A stretch of 64,000 bases of DNA from Hymenobacter ginkgonis. GTDB lineage: Bacteria; Bacteroidota; Bacteroidia; Cytophagales; Hymenobacteraceae. A model generated the notes under the pieces. That model ran no database searches and had not been told where the DNA came from. It saw only the letters and a program-made list of their open reading frames with translations. The stretch covers positions 186,001 to 250,000 of the forward strand of contig NZ_WQKZ01000004.1 of the NCBI RefSeq assembly GCF_009755225.1, read 5' to 3'. The position numbers were made by a program, and so were the translations under genes. This document shows, piece by piece, positions 50,053 through 57,818 of the stretch. The stretch's first letter is position 1, and the number at the start of each line of letters is the position of its first letter.

Positions 50053-52179
50053 ATGGTCTATCTGCACGCTCGTTACGCCGTCTCCCACCCCCACCTTCTG
50101 CGCTTTTTACCCACTGCTCTGCTCGCAGTGGCTCTGGCGGCGGGGCATCCCGCAGCGGCTCAGGCCCCCCCAACCGTCACGCACATTGGCACTATCCAGG
50201 GCACCGGGGCGGCGGCTACGCCCGGCACCTATACCATTGAGGGCATCGTCACGGGCGTTTATCCCGGCTTGAATCCGGGCGGCTTTTACGTGCAGGAAGC
50301 GGCCAATGCTACCGATGGCAACCCCGCCACCTCAGATGCGCTATTTGTGGCGCAGCCCGCCGCCACAGTACAGGTAGGCGATAAAGTGCAGGTAACGGGC
50401 ACGGTGCTGGAAAGCGCCGAGCAACCCTCTTTCAATCAGGCTGTGCTCACGACACCTACTATCAAAGTAGTAGCTAGCAATGCCTCGCTACCCCCCTTTA
50501 CCATCTTAACTAACAGTACCTTCAACAGCTCACTACTCGAGCCTTATGAAGGAATGCGGGTGCAGTTTTCAGCGCCGCTCACGGTAGCCGAAAACTACAG
50601 CCTAAAGCAGCGCGGCGAGTTGCAGCTTTCTACCAGCGGCACTCCGTTTCAGCCCACGCAGTTCGTGGACCCCAACGATGAGCCGGCCACCGGCACCCAC
50701 ATTATTGGCAACAGCAACGCGGCGGCCGTCAACGCCTACCAGGCGGCCAACCTCGCCCACGTCATCATCCTAGATGATGGCAGCGCCGCTTCCAACCCCA
50801 AACCTATCCCTTACCTCGACCCCGTGCTGCACACCGTGCGCGTAGGAAGCACCATAGCGCAGCTGCGAGGCATCTTAGGCTATGGCTTCAACCAGTGGCG
50901 CGTGCAACCGCTGCCGGGAGCCGATGCGCCGGTCTTTCGGGTTGTGCGGCCGGCCGTGCCCAGTTTCGGGGCGCTTGATGTGAAGCTGGCCAGCTTCAAC
51001 GTGCTCAACTACTTCAATGGCGACGGGCAGGGTGGTGGTTTTCCTACCCCCCGCGGCGCCAAAACGGCCGTGGACTTTGCCCGCCAGCGAAGCAAAATTA
51101 TCGCTGCCCTCACCCAGATGAATGCCGATGTGGTGGGCCTCATGGAGATGGAGAACGACGGTACCGGCCCCAATTCGGCTTTGCAAGACCTCGTGAACGG
51201 CCTAAACAAAGCTATGGGCGCAGGCACCTACGCCTTCATCAACGATGGCGGTGCCACCCAGCAGCCCAACAATACCGACGCTATTCACTGCGCCATTATT
51301 TATAAGCCGGCGGCGGTGGCGCCCCTCGGGCCGGCACTAGTAGCCAGCGTAACGGGCGTATTTGAGCGGCCGCCATTGGCCCAGCTCTTCACCACCAAGC
51401 GCCACGCGCGCCCCGACACCTTGGGCCTGGTAGTCAACCACTTCAAGTCGAAAGCCAGCGGCAATGGCGTCGATGCGGACCAAAACGACGGCCAGGGCGG
51501 CTCCAACGACCGGCGCCGGGCCCAAGCTCAGGCCCTGGTCAAGTTTATCAACCAAACGGTGCGGCCCGCAGGGGCCAGTCGCATTATTTGCATCGGCGAC
51601 TACAACGCCAACTACGAGGAAGACCCTATCGACATTCTGCGGGCGGCCGGGCTAGTGGCAGCTACCCCCCCTAATAGCGCCTCGTTCGTGTTTAAAGGCC
51701 TCACAGGGTCACTCGACCACTGCATCATTACCCCCAACATGGTAGGGTTTATCGACGTGCAGAAATGGCACATCAACTCCGGCGAGCCGGCCTTTCTAGA
51801 GTTTGACCAAGCAGGCGAAGCCACAGACGTTAACAGTCCCTTTCGTTCTTCCGACCACGACCCAGTGCTGATTGGCGTGCGGTTTTTGGGCATTGCCAAT
51901 TCCTCGACTGGCACCAGCGGCAACCGTTTGCTAGTATATCCTAGCCCAGCTACCGGCCCGGCCGTTTTTCACCTAGCCAGCGTTGTGCCGCCCGGCGTGA
52001 GCCCAGTTATATTGGAATTTTACCTGCTAAAGGGCCAGCCGCTGCTGCGCCTTACCGGCACGGTGTCTATGCTGCAAACCGAGTTGGGCCGCTACACGGC
52101 GCACCTGGCACCGGGCATCTACTTGCTGCGCTTACAGGGAAAAGGACTCAACAAAACCCAGCGCGTGATAAAAGACTAG
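50053..52179 (+). CDS. ExeM/NucH-family extracellular endonuclease with T9SS sorting domain
   Basis: 708 residues. Signal peptide (FLPTALLAVALAAGHPAAAQ), an N-terminal OB-fold region (TYTIEGIVTGVYPGLNPGGF), then the catalytic endonuclease/exonuclease/phosphatase domain about residues 310-620: KLASFNVLNYF, ADVVGLMEMENDG (metal-binding Glu), LGLVVNHFKSK (catalytic His), CIGDYNANYEEDP and RSSDHDPVLIGVRFLG. A C-terminal type A sorting domain (NRLLVYPSPATGPAVF...GIYLLRLQGKGLNKTQRVIKD) directs T9SS secretion. It probably digests extracellular DNA for phosphate or biofilm DNA. The start at 50053 is the first ATG; it leaves a long but usable signal. Confidence 0.9.
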   Translation: MVYLHARYAVSHPHLLRFLPTALLAVALAAGHPAAAQAPPTVTHIGTIQGTGAAATPGTYTIEGIVTGVYPGLNPGGFYVQEAANATDGNPATSDALFVAQPAATVQVGDKVQVTGTVLESAEQPSFNQAVLTTPTIKVVASNASLPPFTILTNSTFNSSLLEPYEGMRVQFSAPLTVAENYSLKQRGELQLSTSGTPFQPTQFVDPNDEPATGTHIIGNSNAAAVNAYQAANLAHVIILDDGSAASNPKPIPYLDPVLHTVRVGSTIAQLRGILGYGFNQWRVQPLPGADAPVFRVVRPAVPSFGALDVKLASFNVLNYFNGDGQGGGFPTPRGAKTAVDFARQRSKIIAALTQMNADVVGLMEMENDGTGPNSALQDLVNGLNKAMGAGTYAFINDGGATQQPNNTDAIHCAIIYKPAAVAPLGPALVASVTGVFERPPLAQLFTTKRHARPDTLGLVVNHFKSKASGNGVDADQNDGQGGSNDRRRAQAQALVKFINQTVRPAGASRIICIGDYNANYEEDPIDILRAAGLVAATPPNSASFVFKGLTGSLDHCIITPNMVGFIDVQKWHINSGEPAFLEFDQAGEATDVNSPFRSSDHDPVLIGVRFLGIANSSTGTSGNRLLVYPSPATGPAVFHLASVVPPGVSPVILEFYLLKGQPLLRLTGTVSMLQTELGRYTAHLAPGIYLLRLQGKGLNKTQRVIKD

Positions 52180-52188
52180 CATCTGCTG

Positions 52189-52228
52189 CTGCCCTACCCC
52201 CTCTGGCTTATCGCAGGGGGTAGGGCAG
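52189..52228. terminator. CTACCCC hairpin after the nuclease gene
   Basis: A 14-bp stem (CTGCCCTACCCCCT with AGGGGGTAGGGCAG) and a 12-base loop, 9 bases after the stop. No T tract, so it is possibly a 3' stabiliser upstream of the strong terminator at 52257-52304. Confidence 0.5.
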
Positions 52229-52256
52229 CTTATGAAATCATAAAACTCCTGCCTAT

Positions 52257-52304
52257 CAATCGAAAAAGCCCCACTTGGATTACCAAGTGGGGCTTTTTCG
52301 ATTG
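52257..52304. terminator. Bidirectional terminator between the nuclease gene and ftsZ
   Basis: A perfect 22-bp stem (52257-52278 with 52283-52304; AAAAAGCCCCACTTGG core) and 4-base loop, with A5 and T5 within the arms. It lies between convergent genes and marks the end of the dcw cluster. Confidence 0.88.
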
Positions 52305-52322
52305 GCATAAAAGTCAAGCTAC

Positions 52323-53849
52323 TCAATCCACGTTGTCGTGCAGAAAGCGGTTATCGCCTAGCAATTCGTTGTCATCCGAAAGGTTAAAACGCGAGATATT
52401 TTGCGCGCTGCTCGGCGTTACAGGCTCTAGCTTTTGGCCGCGGCGCAGGTAAGCGGGTGTGTCGAGGTGGTTGGTCGCCTCAGGCGATAGGCCTTGGTTT
52501 TGGCTCAGCTGCTGCAAGCGGCGGCGGCGTTCTTCGGCCTGCGCCTCTAGCACTGCTGGGCGCGGACGCGGTGCGTGGGGCTGCGGTGCAGGCGCGGGGC
52601 TACCCTGCCCTTGGCTCGATACCAGCACGGGGTCGCCGGGGGCCGTAATGGGCGCACCCGACAAGCCCGTTTGGCCGTTGGATACGGCCGGGCCGTTGAG
52701 GTCAAACGTTACGCGGGCGGGCTCGGGAGTCGCTGGCACCGTGAAGCTGGGCACCATCGAAGCCGGCTGGCTCTGCCGCTCTTTTTCAAAAACTACCGGC
52801 TGCGGCTCGGGTGTGGGGGTAGGAGCCGCAGCTACTGGCTCAGAAACTACTTCGGTGCGCGAGTTGGCGCCGATGTTGTGCGCTTCCCGAGCAAAGCCCG
52901 TGGCAATCACCGTCACGCGGATGCTCTGGCCCAGCGAGTCGTCGATGCCGTGGCCAAAAATCATCTCAGCGTCGGCACCCGCTTTCCCCTGGATGTACTC
53001 GGTGATTTCCGAAAGCTCGTCCATCTCCAGCTCGGCCTGGTCGCCCGACATGATGCTGAGCAGAATCCGCTGCGCACCCTGGATATCGGTGTTGTTCAGC
53101 AGGGGCGAGTTTAGGGCCTCCTCGGCAGCGCGGCGGGCGCGGTTTTCACCCTCCGTGATGGAACTGCCCATTACGGCAGCTCCCGAGTCCTTCATCACCG
53201 TTTTCACGTCTTCAAAGTCGACGTTTACATCGCTGGTTACCGTGATGATTTCGGCAATCGACTTGGCGGCCGTGGTCAGCACGGTGTCAGCCTTGGCGAA
53301 AGCTAGGCCCATCGTAAGGTTGCCATAAAGCTGGCGCAGCTTATCGTTGAGAATTACGAGCACTGTATCGCAGTGCTCGCTTAGCTCTTTAATGCCCTGC
53401 TCGGCCTGCTCGCGCTTCTTTTTGCCTTCAAATAGGAAAGGCGCCGTTACGATACCAACCGTCAGAATATTAAGCTCTTGCGCTACTTGCGCAATAACCG
53501 GCGCAGCGCCCGTGCCCGTGCCGCCGCCCATACCCGCCGTGATAAACAGCATCTTAGTACCGTTGCTCAGCAAATCGCGGATTTGCTCACGCGATTCCAT
53601 AGCAGCTTGGCGGCCCCGCTCGGGCTTGGCGCCCGCCCCGAGGCCCTCCGTGAGGTCTACCCCAATCTGGAGCTTGTTGGGCACGGTAGAGCTTTCCAGC
53701 GCCTGCCGGTCGGTGTTGCAGATAATAAACTCCACATCCTTGATGCCCTGCTTGTGCATGTGCTTCACGGCGTTGGAGCCCCCGCCCCCTACCCCAATCA
53801 CCTTAATGATGGAGCGATTCTGAGAAGGAATATCGAAGGTAAAATTCAT
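52323..53849 (-). CDS. ftsZ: Cell division protein FtsZ
   Basis: Tubulin-like GTPase that forms the division ring. 508 residues. GTPase core about residues 10-320: VIGVGGGGSNAVKHM, the tubulin signature GMGGGTGTGAAPVIAQ, VNVDFEDVKTVM, and GFGH-type loop residues in EMIFGHGIDDSL. A long Pro/Gln-rich linker of about 130 residues leads to a conserved tail: TPAYLRRGQKLEPV, resembling the usual FtsA-binding peptide, then about 30 extra residues ending in NRFLHDNVD as in other Bacteroidota. The start at 53849 is followed by FTFDIPSQN. Last gene of the dcw cluster, 103 bases after ftsA with a hairpin between. Confidence 0.96.
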   Translation of the reverse strand: MNFTFDIPSQNRSIIKVIGVGGGGSNAVKHMHKQGIKDVEFIICNTDRQALESSTVPNKLQIGVDLTEGLGAGAKPERGRQAAMESREQIRDLLSNGTKMLFITAGMGGGTGTGAAPVIAQVAQELNILTVGIVTAPFLFEGKKKREQAEQGIKELSEHCDTVLVILNDKLRQLYGNLTMGLAFAKADTVLTTAAKSIAEIITVTSDVNVDFEDVKTVMKDSGAAVMGSSITEGENRARRAAEEALNSPLLNNTDIQGAQRILLSIMSGDQAELEMDELSEITEYIQGKAGADAEMIFGHGIDDSLGQSIRVTVIATGFAREAHNIGANSRTEVVSEPVAAAPTPTPEPQPVVFEKERQSQPASMVPSFTVPATPEPARVTFDLNGPAVSNGQTGLSGAPITAPGDPVLVSSQGQGSPAPAPQPHAPRPRPAVLEAQAEERRRRLQQLSQNQGLSPEATNHLDTPAYLRRGQKLEPVTPSSAQNISRFNLSDDNELLGDNRFLHDNVD

Positions 53850-53854
53850 AATGT

Positions 53855-53948
53855 CAATTAGGAATGAGGAATGAGGAATGAGGAATTAAAAATTAAGAAA
53901 GCGAGCGGCGCACGTAATTCTTAATTCCTCATTCCTCATTCCTAATTG
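53855..53948. repeat. Inverted repeat between ftsA and ftsZ made of AGGAATG units
   Basis: Perfect 25-base arms (53855-53879 and 53924-53948); the left arm contains CAATTAGGAATGAGGAATGA and one extra GAGGAAT unit inside. In the ftsA-ftsZ mRNA this forms a long stable stem just before ftsZ. It could lower read-through, change mRNA decay, or act as a local mobile-repeat remnant. Confidence 0.75.
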
Positions 53949-53952
53949 AATT

Positions 53953-55365
53953 TTAATATTGTTTATCGTCAAAGTCATCAATCAAAATCCCCTTTAGCTT
54001 GCGCGTAATGTCCCCCAAGAAACCCACTGCTTTGCTGGGGCCTTTGGGCGGCTTAGGAGCCTCGGGCACGGGAGCAGGGGTAGGGGCGGCCGGTGCCGTG
54101 AAGCTGGGCACGGCAACCGGAGCAGGGGCCGCCACCGGGGGGGTAGCCTGGTAGCTGTAGTTGCTGTGCGTCTCCTCCTCGCCGTAGCCGGGGCGAGCCA
54201 CGCTGCGCTCTTCTTGCGCCTGGTAGCCAGCCAGCACGAGGCCTACGCCGGTGGCGTGCATCGGCGACTTCACGGCTTCGATTTTGCCCTTACCCAAGTG
54301 CTGGTTGGGGTAGCCAATGCGCGTGTCGAGGCCGGTAAGGTACTCGGTCAGTTGCTCCAGGTTCTGAAGTTGCGAGCCACCACCCGTCAGCACGATGCCG
54401 GCCGAAAGGTGCTCGTGCAGGCCCATGCGGTAAATTTCGGCGTAGGTCAGCTCGATAATCTCCGACATACGCGCCTCAATGATGTAGGCCAAGTTCTTGA
54501 GCGACACCTCCTTGGGCGGCCGGTTTGGCAAGCCCGGAATGCTCACAATTTCGTAGTCGGAAGCCTCTTCGGCAATCGCCTTACCAAATTTTACCTTCAA
54601 CTGCTCGGCCTGGTTGGGCGTCACGTTGCAGCCCTGCTTGATATCCTGCGTGATGATGTTGCCCCCAAAGGGCAGCACCGCCGCGTGGCGAATAATACCA
54701 TCCTTAAACACCGCCAAGTCCGTGGTGCCGCCGCCAATGTCAATCAGCGCTACCCCAGCTTCTTTTTCCTCGTCGCTCAGCACCGATACACTCGACGCCA
54801 GCGGCTCCAGAATAAGGTCGGCAATGGCCAAGCCAGCCTTGGTCACGCACTTGTTAATGTTGTTAATCGCCGCGCTCTGCGCCGTGATAATGTGAAAGTT
54901 ACCCTCCAAACGCACGCCGGCCATGCCCACGGGGTCAGTTACGCCACCCTCAAAATCTACTTTGTAGTCCTGGGGCATCACGTGGATAATCTGCGAGCCG
55001 GGCGGCGTCACCAAGCGGTACATGTCGGCCGTTAGGCGGTTCACGTCGTCTTGGGTAATCTCATTGTCGCCGCTGGGCCGCGTAATGGAGCCGTTGTGCT
55101 GCAACGATTTGATGTGCTGCCCAGCAATGCCCACGTTCACTACCCCAATATCAATGCCCGACTGCTCCTCCGCCTGCCGAATGGCACGCTTAATGGCATC
55201 TACCGTTTTGTCGATATTAAGGACAATACCGCGCTGTACCCCCTCCGACACAGCTTTGCCCATGCCCAAAATTTCGAGCTTGCCGTACTCGTTTTTACGC
55301 CCCACCAAGGCGCAGATTTTAGTGGTACCTATGTCGAGTCCGACGACGATTTTATCCTGTTGCAT
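53953..55365 (-). CDS. ftsA: Cell division protein FtsA
   Basis: Actin-like protein that anchors FtsZ to the membrane. 470 residues. Phosphate 1 VVGLDIGTTKICALVGRKN; SHS2/1C domain about residues 84-165; GVALIDIGGGTTDLAVFKDG (phosphate 2); SAGIVLTGGGSQLQNLEQL (adenosine site). After an Ala/Pro-rich linker the C-terminus has an amphipathic, basic helix GFLGDITRKLKGILIDDFDD that should bind the membrane. It is followed by ftsZ and preceded by ftsQ with 85 bases between. Confidence 0.95.
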   Translation of the reverse strand: MQQDKIVVGLDIGTTKICALVGRKNEYGKLEILGMGKAVSEGVQRGIVLNIDKTVDAIKRAIRQAEEQSGIDIGVVNVGIAGQHIKSLQHNGSITRPSGDNEITQDDVNRLTADMYRLVTPPGSQIIHVMPQDYKVDFEGGVTDPVGMAGVRLEGNFHIITAQSAAINNINKCVTKAGLAIADLILEPLASSVSVLSDEEKEAGVALIDIGGGTTDLAVFKDGIIRHAAVLPFGGNIITQDIKQGCNVTPNQAEQLKVKFGKAIAEEASDYEIVSIPGLPNRPPKEVSLKNLAYIIEARMSEIIELTYAEIYRMGLHEHLSAGIVLTGGGSQLQNLEQLTEYLTGLDTRIGYPNQHLGKGKIEAVKSPMHATGVGLVLAGYQAQEERSVARPGYGEEETHSNYSYQATPPVAAPAPVAVPSFTAPAAPTPAPVPEAPKPPKGPSKAVGFLGDITRKLKGILIDDFDDKQY

Positions 55366-55450
55366 GGGTGCGGAGCGAGCGGTGAAAGAGCAGACGCTAA
55401 ATTACTTAGCTAATTTTGTAAAATTTAAATCTTTGGTTCACAAGTACTTG

Positions 55451-56209
55451 CTACTCGCAAATTATTTGATTTTGGTATTCGACGTTTACGCGATGGTACG
55501 TATCCCATCCTAAAACTGAAGGAATTTGACGGTAAAATACCATCAATTTGGCGAATTTTCCAGAAATATCTTCCGGTGGCCCGAACTCTATACGTTGGTC
55601 GCCTACCTGCTGCGTGAAGCTGAGCTTACCGCCCGGCTCCACGAATACTTCGGCCACTTGGGCCCGCCAGAAGGGATGTTCGTCGACATAACGCAAAAAA
55701 TCGAGGTAGCCACGACCGGTACTGTCCTGAAAAAAGCGGTTTGGTAAAGCCCCGCCACCGGCCCGGCTCACCGTGGCCACTCGGGCCGTGTAAAGCGGCG
55801 AAAGCGGCAGTCGGTTGCCATCGGCGTCGACGTAGGTATCGAGGCGGTCGTCGGCGTGCACGAGGCGCGCAATGGGCCGATTCTGGTGGATGTCGGCGTG
55901 CAGGTTGCCCGCCAAGTCGCGGTATACTTGCGCATCACGCACGAATGGGTGCGCCTTTAGGCGGCCCTCTAGCTGGCGCAGGCGCGGGCCCTCGGGCACC
56001 GTTCCAATTACTGGTTCCTTACCCCCATTCGTAAGCAAAGCCGTGACGCCCCGCTCGCTGATAAAATAATTATCAAATTCGTTGGCTATGTTTACCACAA
56101 TCGACTGCACTGGCCGGCGCGCCTGCCGCAATGCCGCAAACGCAGCCATCAGGCCCAGCCCAATTAGGCAGGCAATGGCGACGAGTAAGTTGCGGACATT
56201 TTTTTCCAT
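55451..56209 (-). CDS. ftsQ: Cell division protein FtsQ/DivIB
   Basis: 252 residues. A single membrane anchor about residues 8-26 (LLVAIACLIGLGLMAAFAAL), then a POTRA-like domain (VQSIVVNIANEFDNYFISER; KAHPFVRDAQVYRDLAGNLH) and a beta domain ending in the FtsQ-type VLGWDTYHRVNVEYQNQIIC. It links division enzymes to the ring through the periplasm. Sequence drift is high in this family, but its place between murC and ftsA and the domain order support the call. A 168-base AT-rich gap lies between it and murC. Confidence 0.9.
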   Translation of the reverse strand: MEKNVRNLLVAIACLIGLGLMAAFAALRQARRPVQSIVVNIANEFDNYFISERGVTALLTNGGKEPVIGTVPEGPRLRQLEGRLKAHPFVRDAQVYRDLAGNLHADIHQNRPIARLVHADDRLDTYVDADGNRLPLSPLYTARVATVSRAGGGALPNRFFQDSTGRGYLDFLRYVDEHPFWRAQVAEVFVEPGGKLSFTQQVGDQRIEFGPPEDISGKFAKLMVFYRQIPSVLGWDTYHRVNVEYQNQIICE

Positions 56210-56377
56210 ACTATTTATTTACTAAAGCAATTACGTTTTTTATGGCTTAATTATCAAAGTATTTAAGCTGACAATTGCTATTCTTAGGTAAACTTGCAAA
56301 CACTATTTACCAGTAATTTTAGTGCGAGAATTATCCCGCAAACGTTGCTAAACCTAGTATTACTCGAGCTTTAAATT
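56210..56377 (-). promoter_or_regulatory. AT-rich spacer ahead of ftsQ, probable internal promoter region
   Basis: Unlike the GC-rich neighbours this 168-base gap is strongly AT-rich. On the minus strand it contains TACTTTG and several TTTG elements, but no pair with ideal 19-20-base spacing was found. It likely holds a promoter for ftsQ-ftsA-ftsZ. A near-palindrome GCAAACGTTGC (56338-56348) resembles the xylanase operators loosely. Confidence 0.4.
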
Positions 56378-57766
56378 TTACGGGTTAAGTATTCTTTTTA
56401 ATTGCGGTACCAGCGCATCAATATCACCCGCTCCTACTGTTGCCAGAATATCAAAAGTAGGATTAAGTTGCGCGTTTTCCAATACTTGTGCTTTGGTTTG
56501 CAACGATTTAACTGGTGCAGTAATGGCAGCTAGCAACATAGCCGATGAAATACCAGGCAAGGGTAATTCCCGAGCTGGATAAATATCTAGTAATACCACT
56601 TCGTCAGCCAAGCTTAAGCTGCTTGAAAATTCCTCGGCAAAGTCGCGGGTGCGGGTAAATAAATGCGGTTGAAAAATAACTCGCACTCTTTTTTCCGGAT
56701 ACAAAGCACGTAACGAACGCAGGAATGCTTCTATTTCGCGAGGATGATGCGCATAATCGTCTACGTATACCTGGGTAGGGCCGGTTACGACAAATTCGAA
56801 GCGCCTTTTCACGCCGCGGTAGGCCGCCACAGCCTCAATTAGTTGCGCTTTTGTAAGCCCAAATAATTGTGCCGCCGCTGCCGCCGCCAGCATGTTTTCC
56901 ACGTTGTGAAAACCCGGCACCGCCAATTCCAATTCGTGCACTACCCCCTCAGAACCGTGCAAGTCAAAGGTAAATTTATGGCCGCTGGCTGCAATATTAT
57001 CCGCAAATAAATCGGGTCCTTGGGCGGCCGTTAGGCCGTAGCGCAGCACCCGCGTGCCGGCGGGCACGGCAGCCGCCACGCGGGCATCGGCAGTATGGTT
57101 GAGTAGCAGCGTACCACCGGGTTTTAGCTGGCTAACGAACTGGCAAAATGAATCAATTAGTGCGTGCTGGTCGCCGTAAATATCGAGGTGGTCGGCATCG
57201 GTGCTGGTGACGATGGCCACGTCGGGATGCAGCGTGAGGAAACTGCGGTCATACTCGTCAGCTTCTACTACTACCGGCGCGTCGGCACTGCGCGGCAGCA
57301 ACAAATTCGACCCTAGATTTACCGAAATACCGCCCAAGAAAGCCCCTATATCGAGGCCTGCGTGGTGCAGCAAATGCGCTACCATGCTGCTGGTAGTGGT
57401 TTTGCCGTGGGTGCCCGCCACCGCAATTGTTGGCCGGCCTTGCGTGAGCACGCCCAGCACTTGGCTGCGCTTGCGAATGTCGTAGCCCTGCTCGCGCAGC
57501 CACTGCCATTCTTGGCTGGTAGCCGGAATGGCCGGCGTGAGCACCACCAACGTCTGGTCTTTATTAGCGCGGATTTCGGCCGGGATATTTGCTACTGCGT
57601 CCGTAAAATGCACGGCAATGCCCTCGGCTTGCAACGCCTGGGTAAGCGGCGTTTCGGTTTTATCATAACCGCTGACCTGGTGGCCGTTGGCTTTAAACCA
57701 ACGCGCCAGTGCCGACATGCCAATGCCGCCAATACCGAGAAAAAATATGTAAGGGAATTGCTGCAT
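56378..57766 (-). CDS. murC: UDP-N-acetylmuramate--L-alanine ligase
   Basis: Adds the first amino acid (L-Ala) to UDP-MurNAc in the cytoplasm. 462 residues. N-terminal FLGIGGIGMSALARWFKANG; ATP loop AVAGTHGKTTTSSMVAHLL; ADEYDRSFLTLHPDVAIVTS; VYVDDYAHHPREIEAFLRSL; and the C-terminal VIFQPHLFTRTRDFAEEF. All fit MurC and not the other Mur ligases (HPREI segment). It follows murG by 52 bases; the gap holds a short palindromic repeat (57778-57802). Confidence 0.95.
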   Translation of the reverse strand: MQQFPYIFFLGIGGIGMSALARWFKANGHQVSGYDKTETPLTQALQAEGIAVHFTDAVANIPAEIRANKDQTLVVLTPAIPATSQEWQWLREQGYDIRKRSQVLGVLTQGRPTIAVAGTHGKTTTSSMVAHLLHHAGLDIGAFLGGISVNLGSNLLLPRSADAPVVVEADEYDRSFLTLHPDVAIVTSTDADHLDIYGDQHALIDSFCQFVSQLKPGGTLLLNHTADARVAAAVPAGTRVLRYGLTAAQGPDLFADNIAASGHKFTFDLHGSEGVVHELELAVPGFHNVENMLAAAAAAQLFGLTKAQLIEAVAAYRGVKRRFEFVVTGPTQVYVDDYAHHPREIEAFLRSLRALYPEKRVRVIFQPHLFTRTRDFAEEFSSSLSLADEVVLLDIYPARELPLPGISSAMLLAAITAPVKSLQTKAQVLENAQLNPTFDILATVGAGDIDALVPQLKRILNP

Positions 57767-57777
57767 CTTGTAATTCA

Positions 57778-57802
57778 GAACGTCATGTTGAGCATGACGT
57801 TC
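57778..57802. repeat. Minimal palindromic repeat, copy E
   Basis: GAACGTCATG and CATGACGTTC (10-bp stem) around TTGAG, sharing AACGTCATG(C/T)TGAG with copies A and B. A core-only version of the family inside the murG-murC gap. Confidence 0.65.
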
Positions 57803-57818
57803 TTTTCAATTTTTCATT

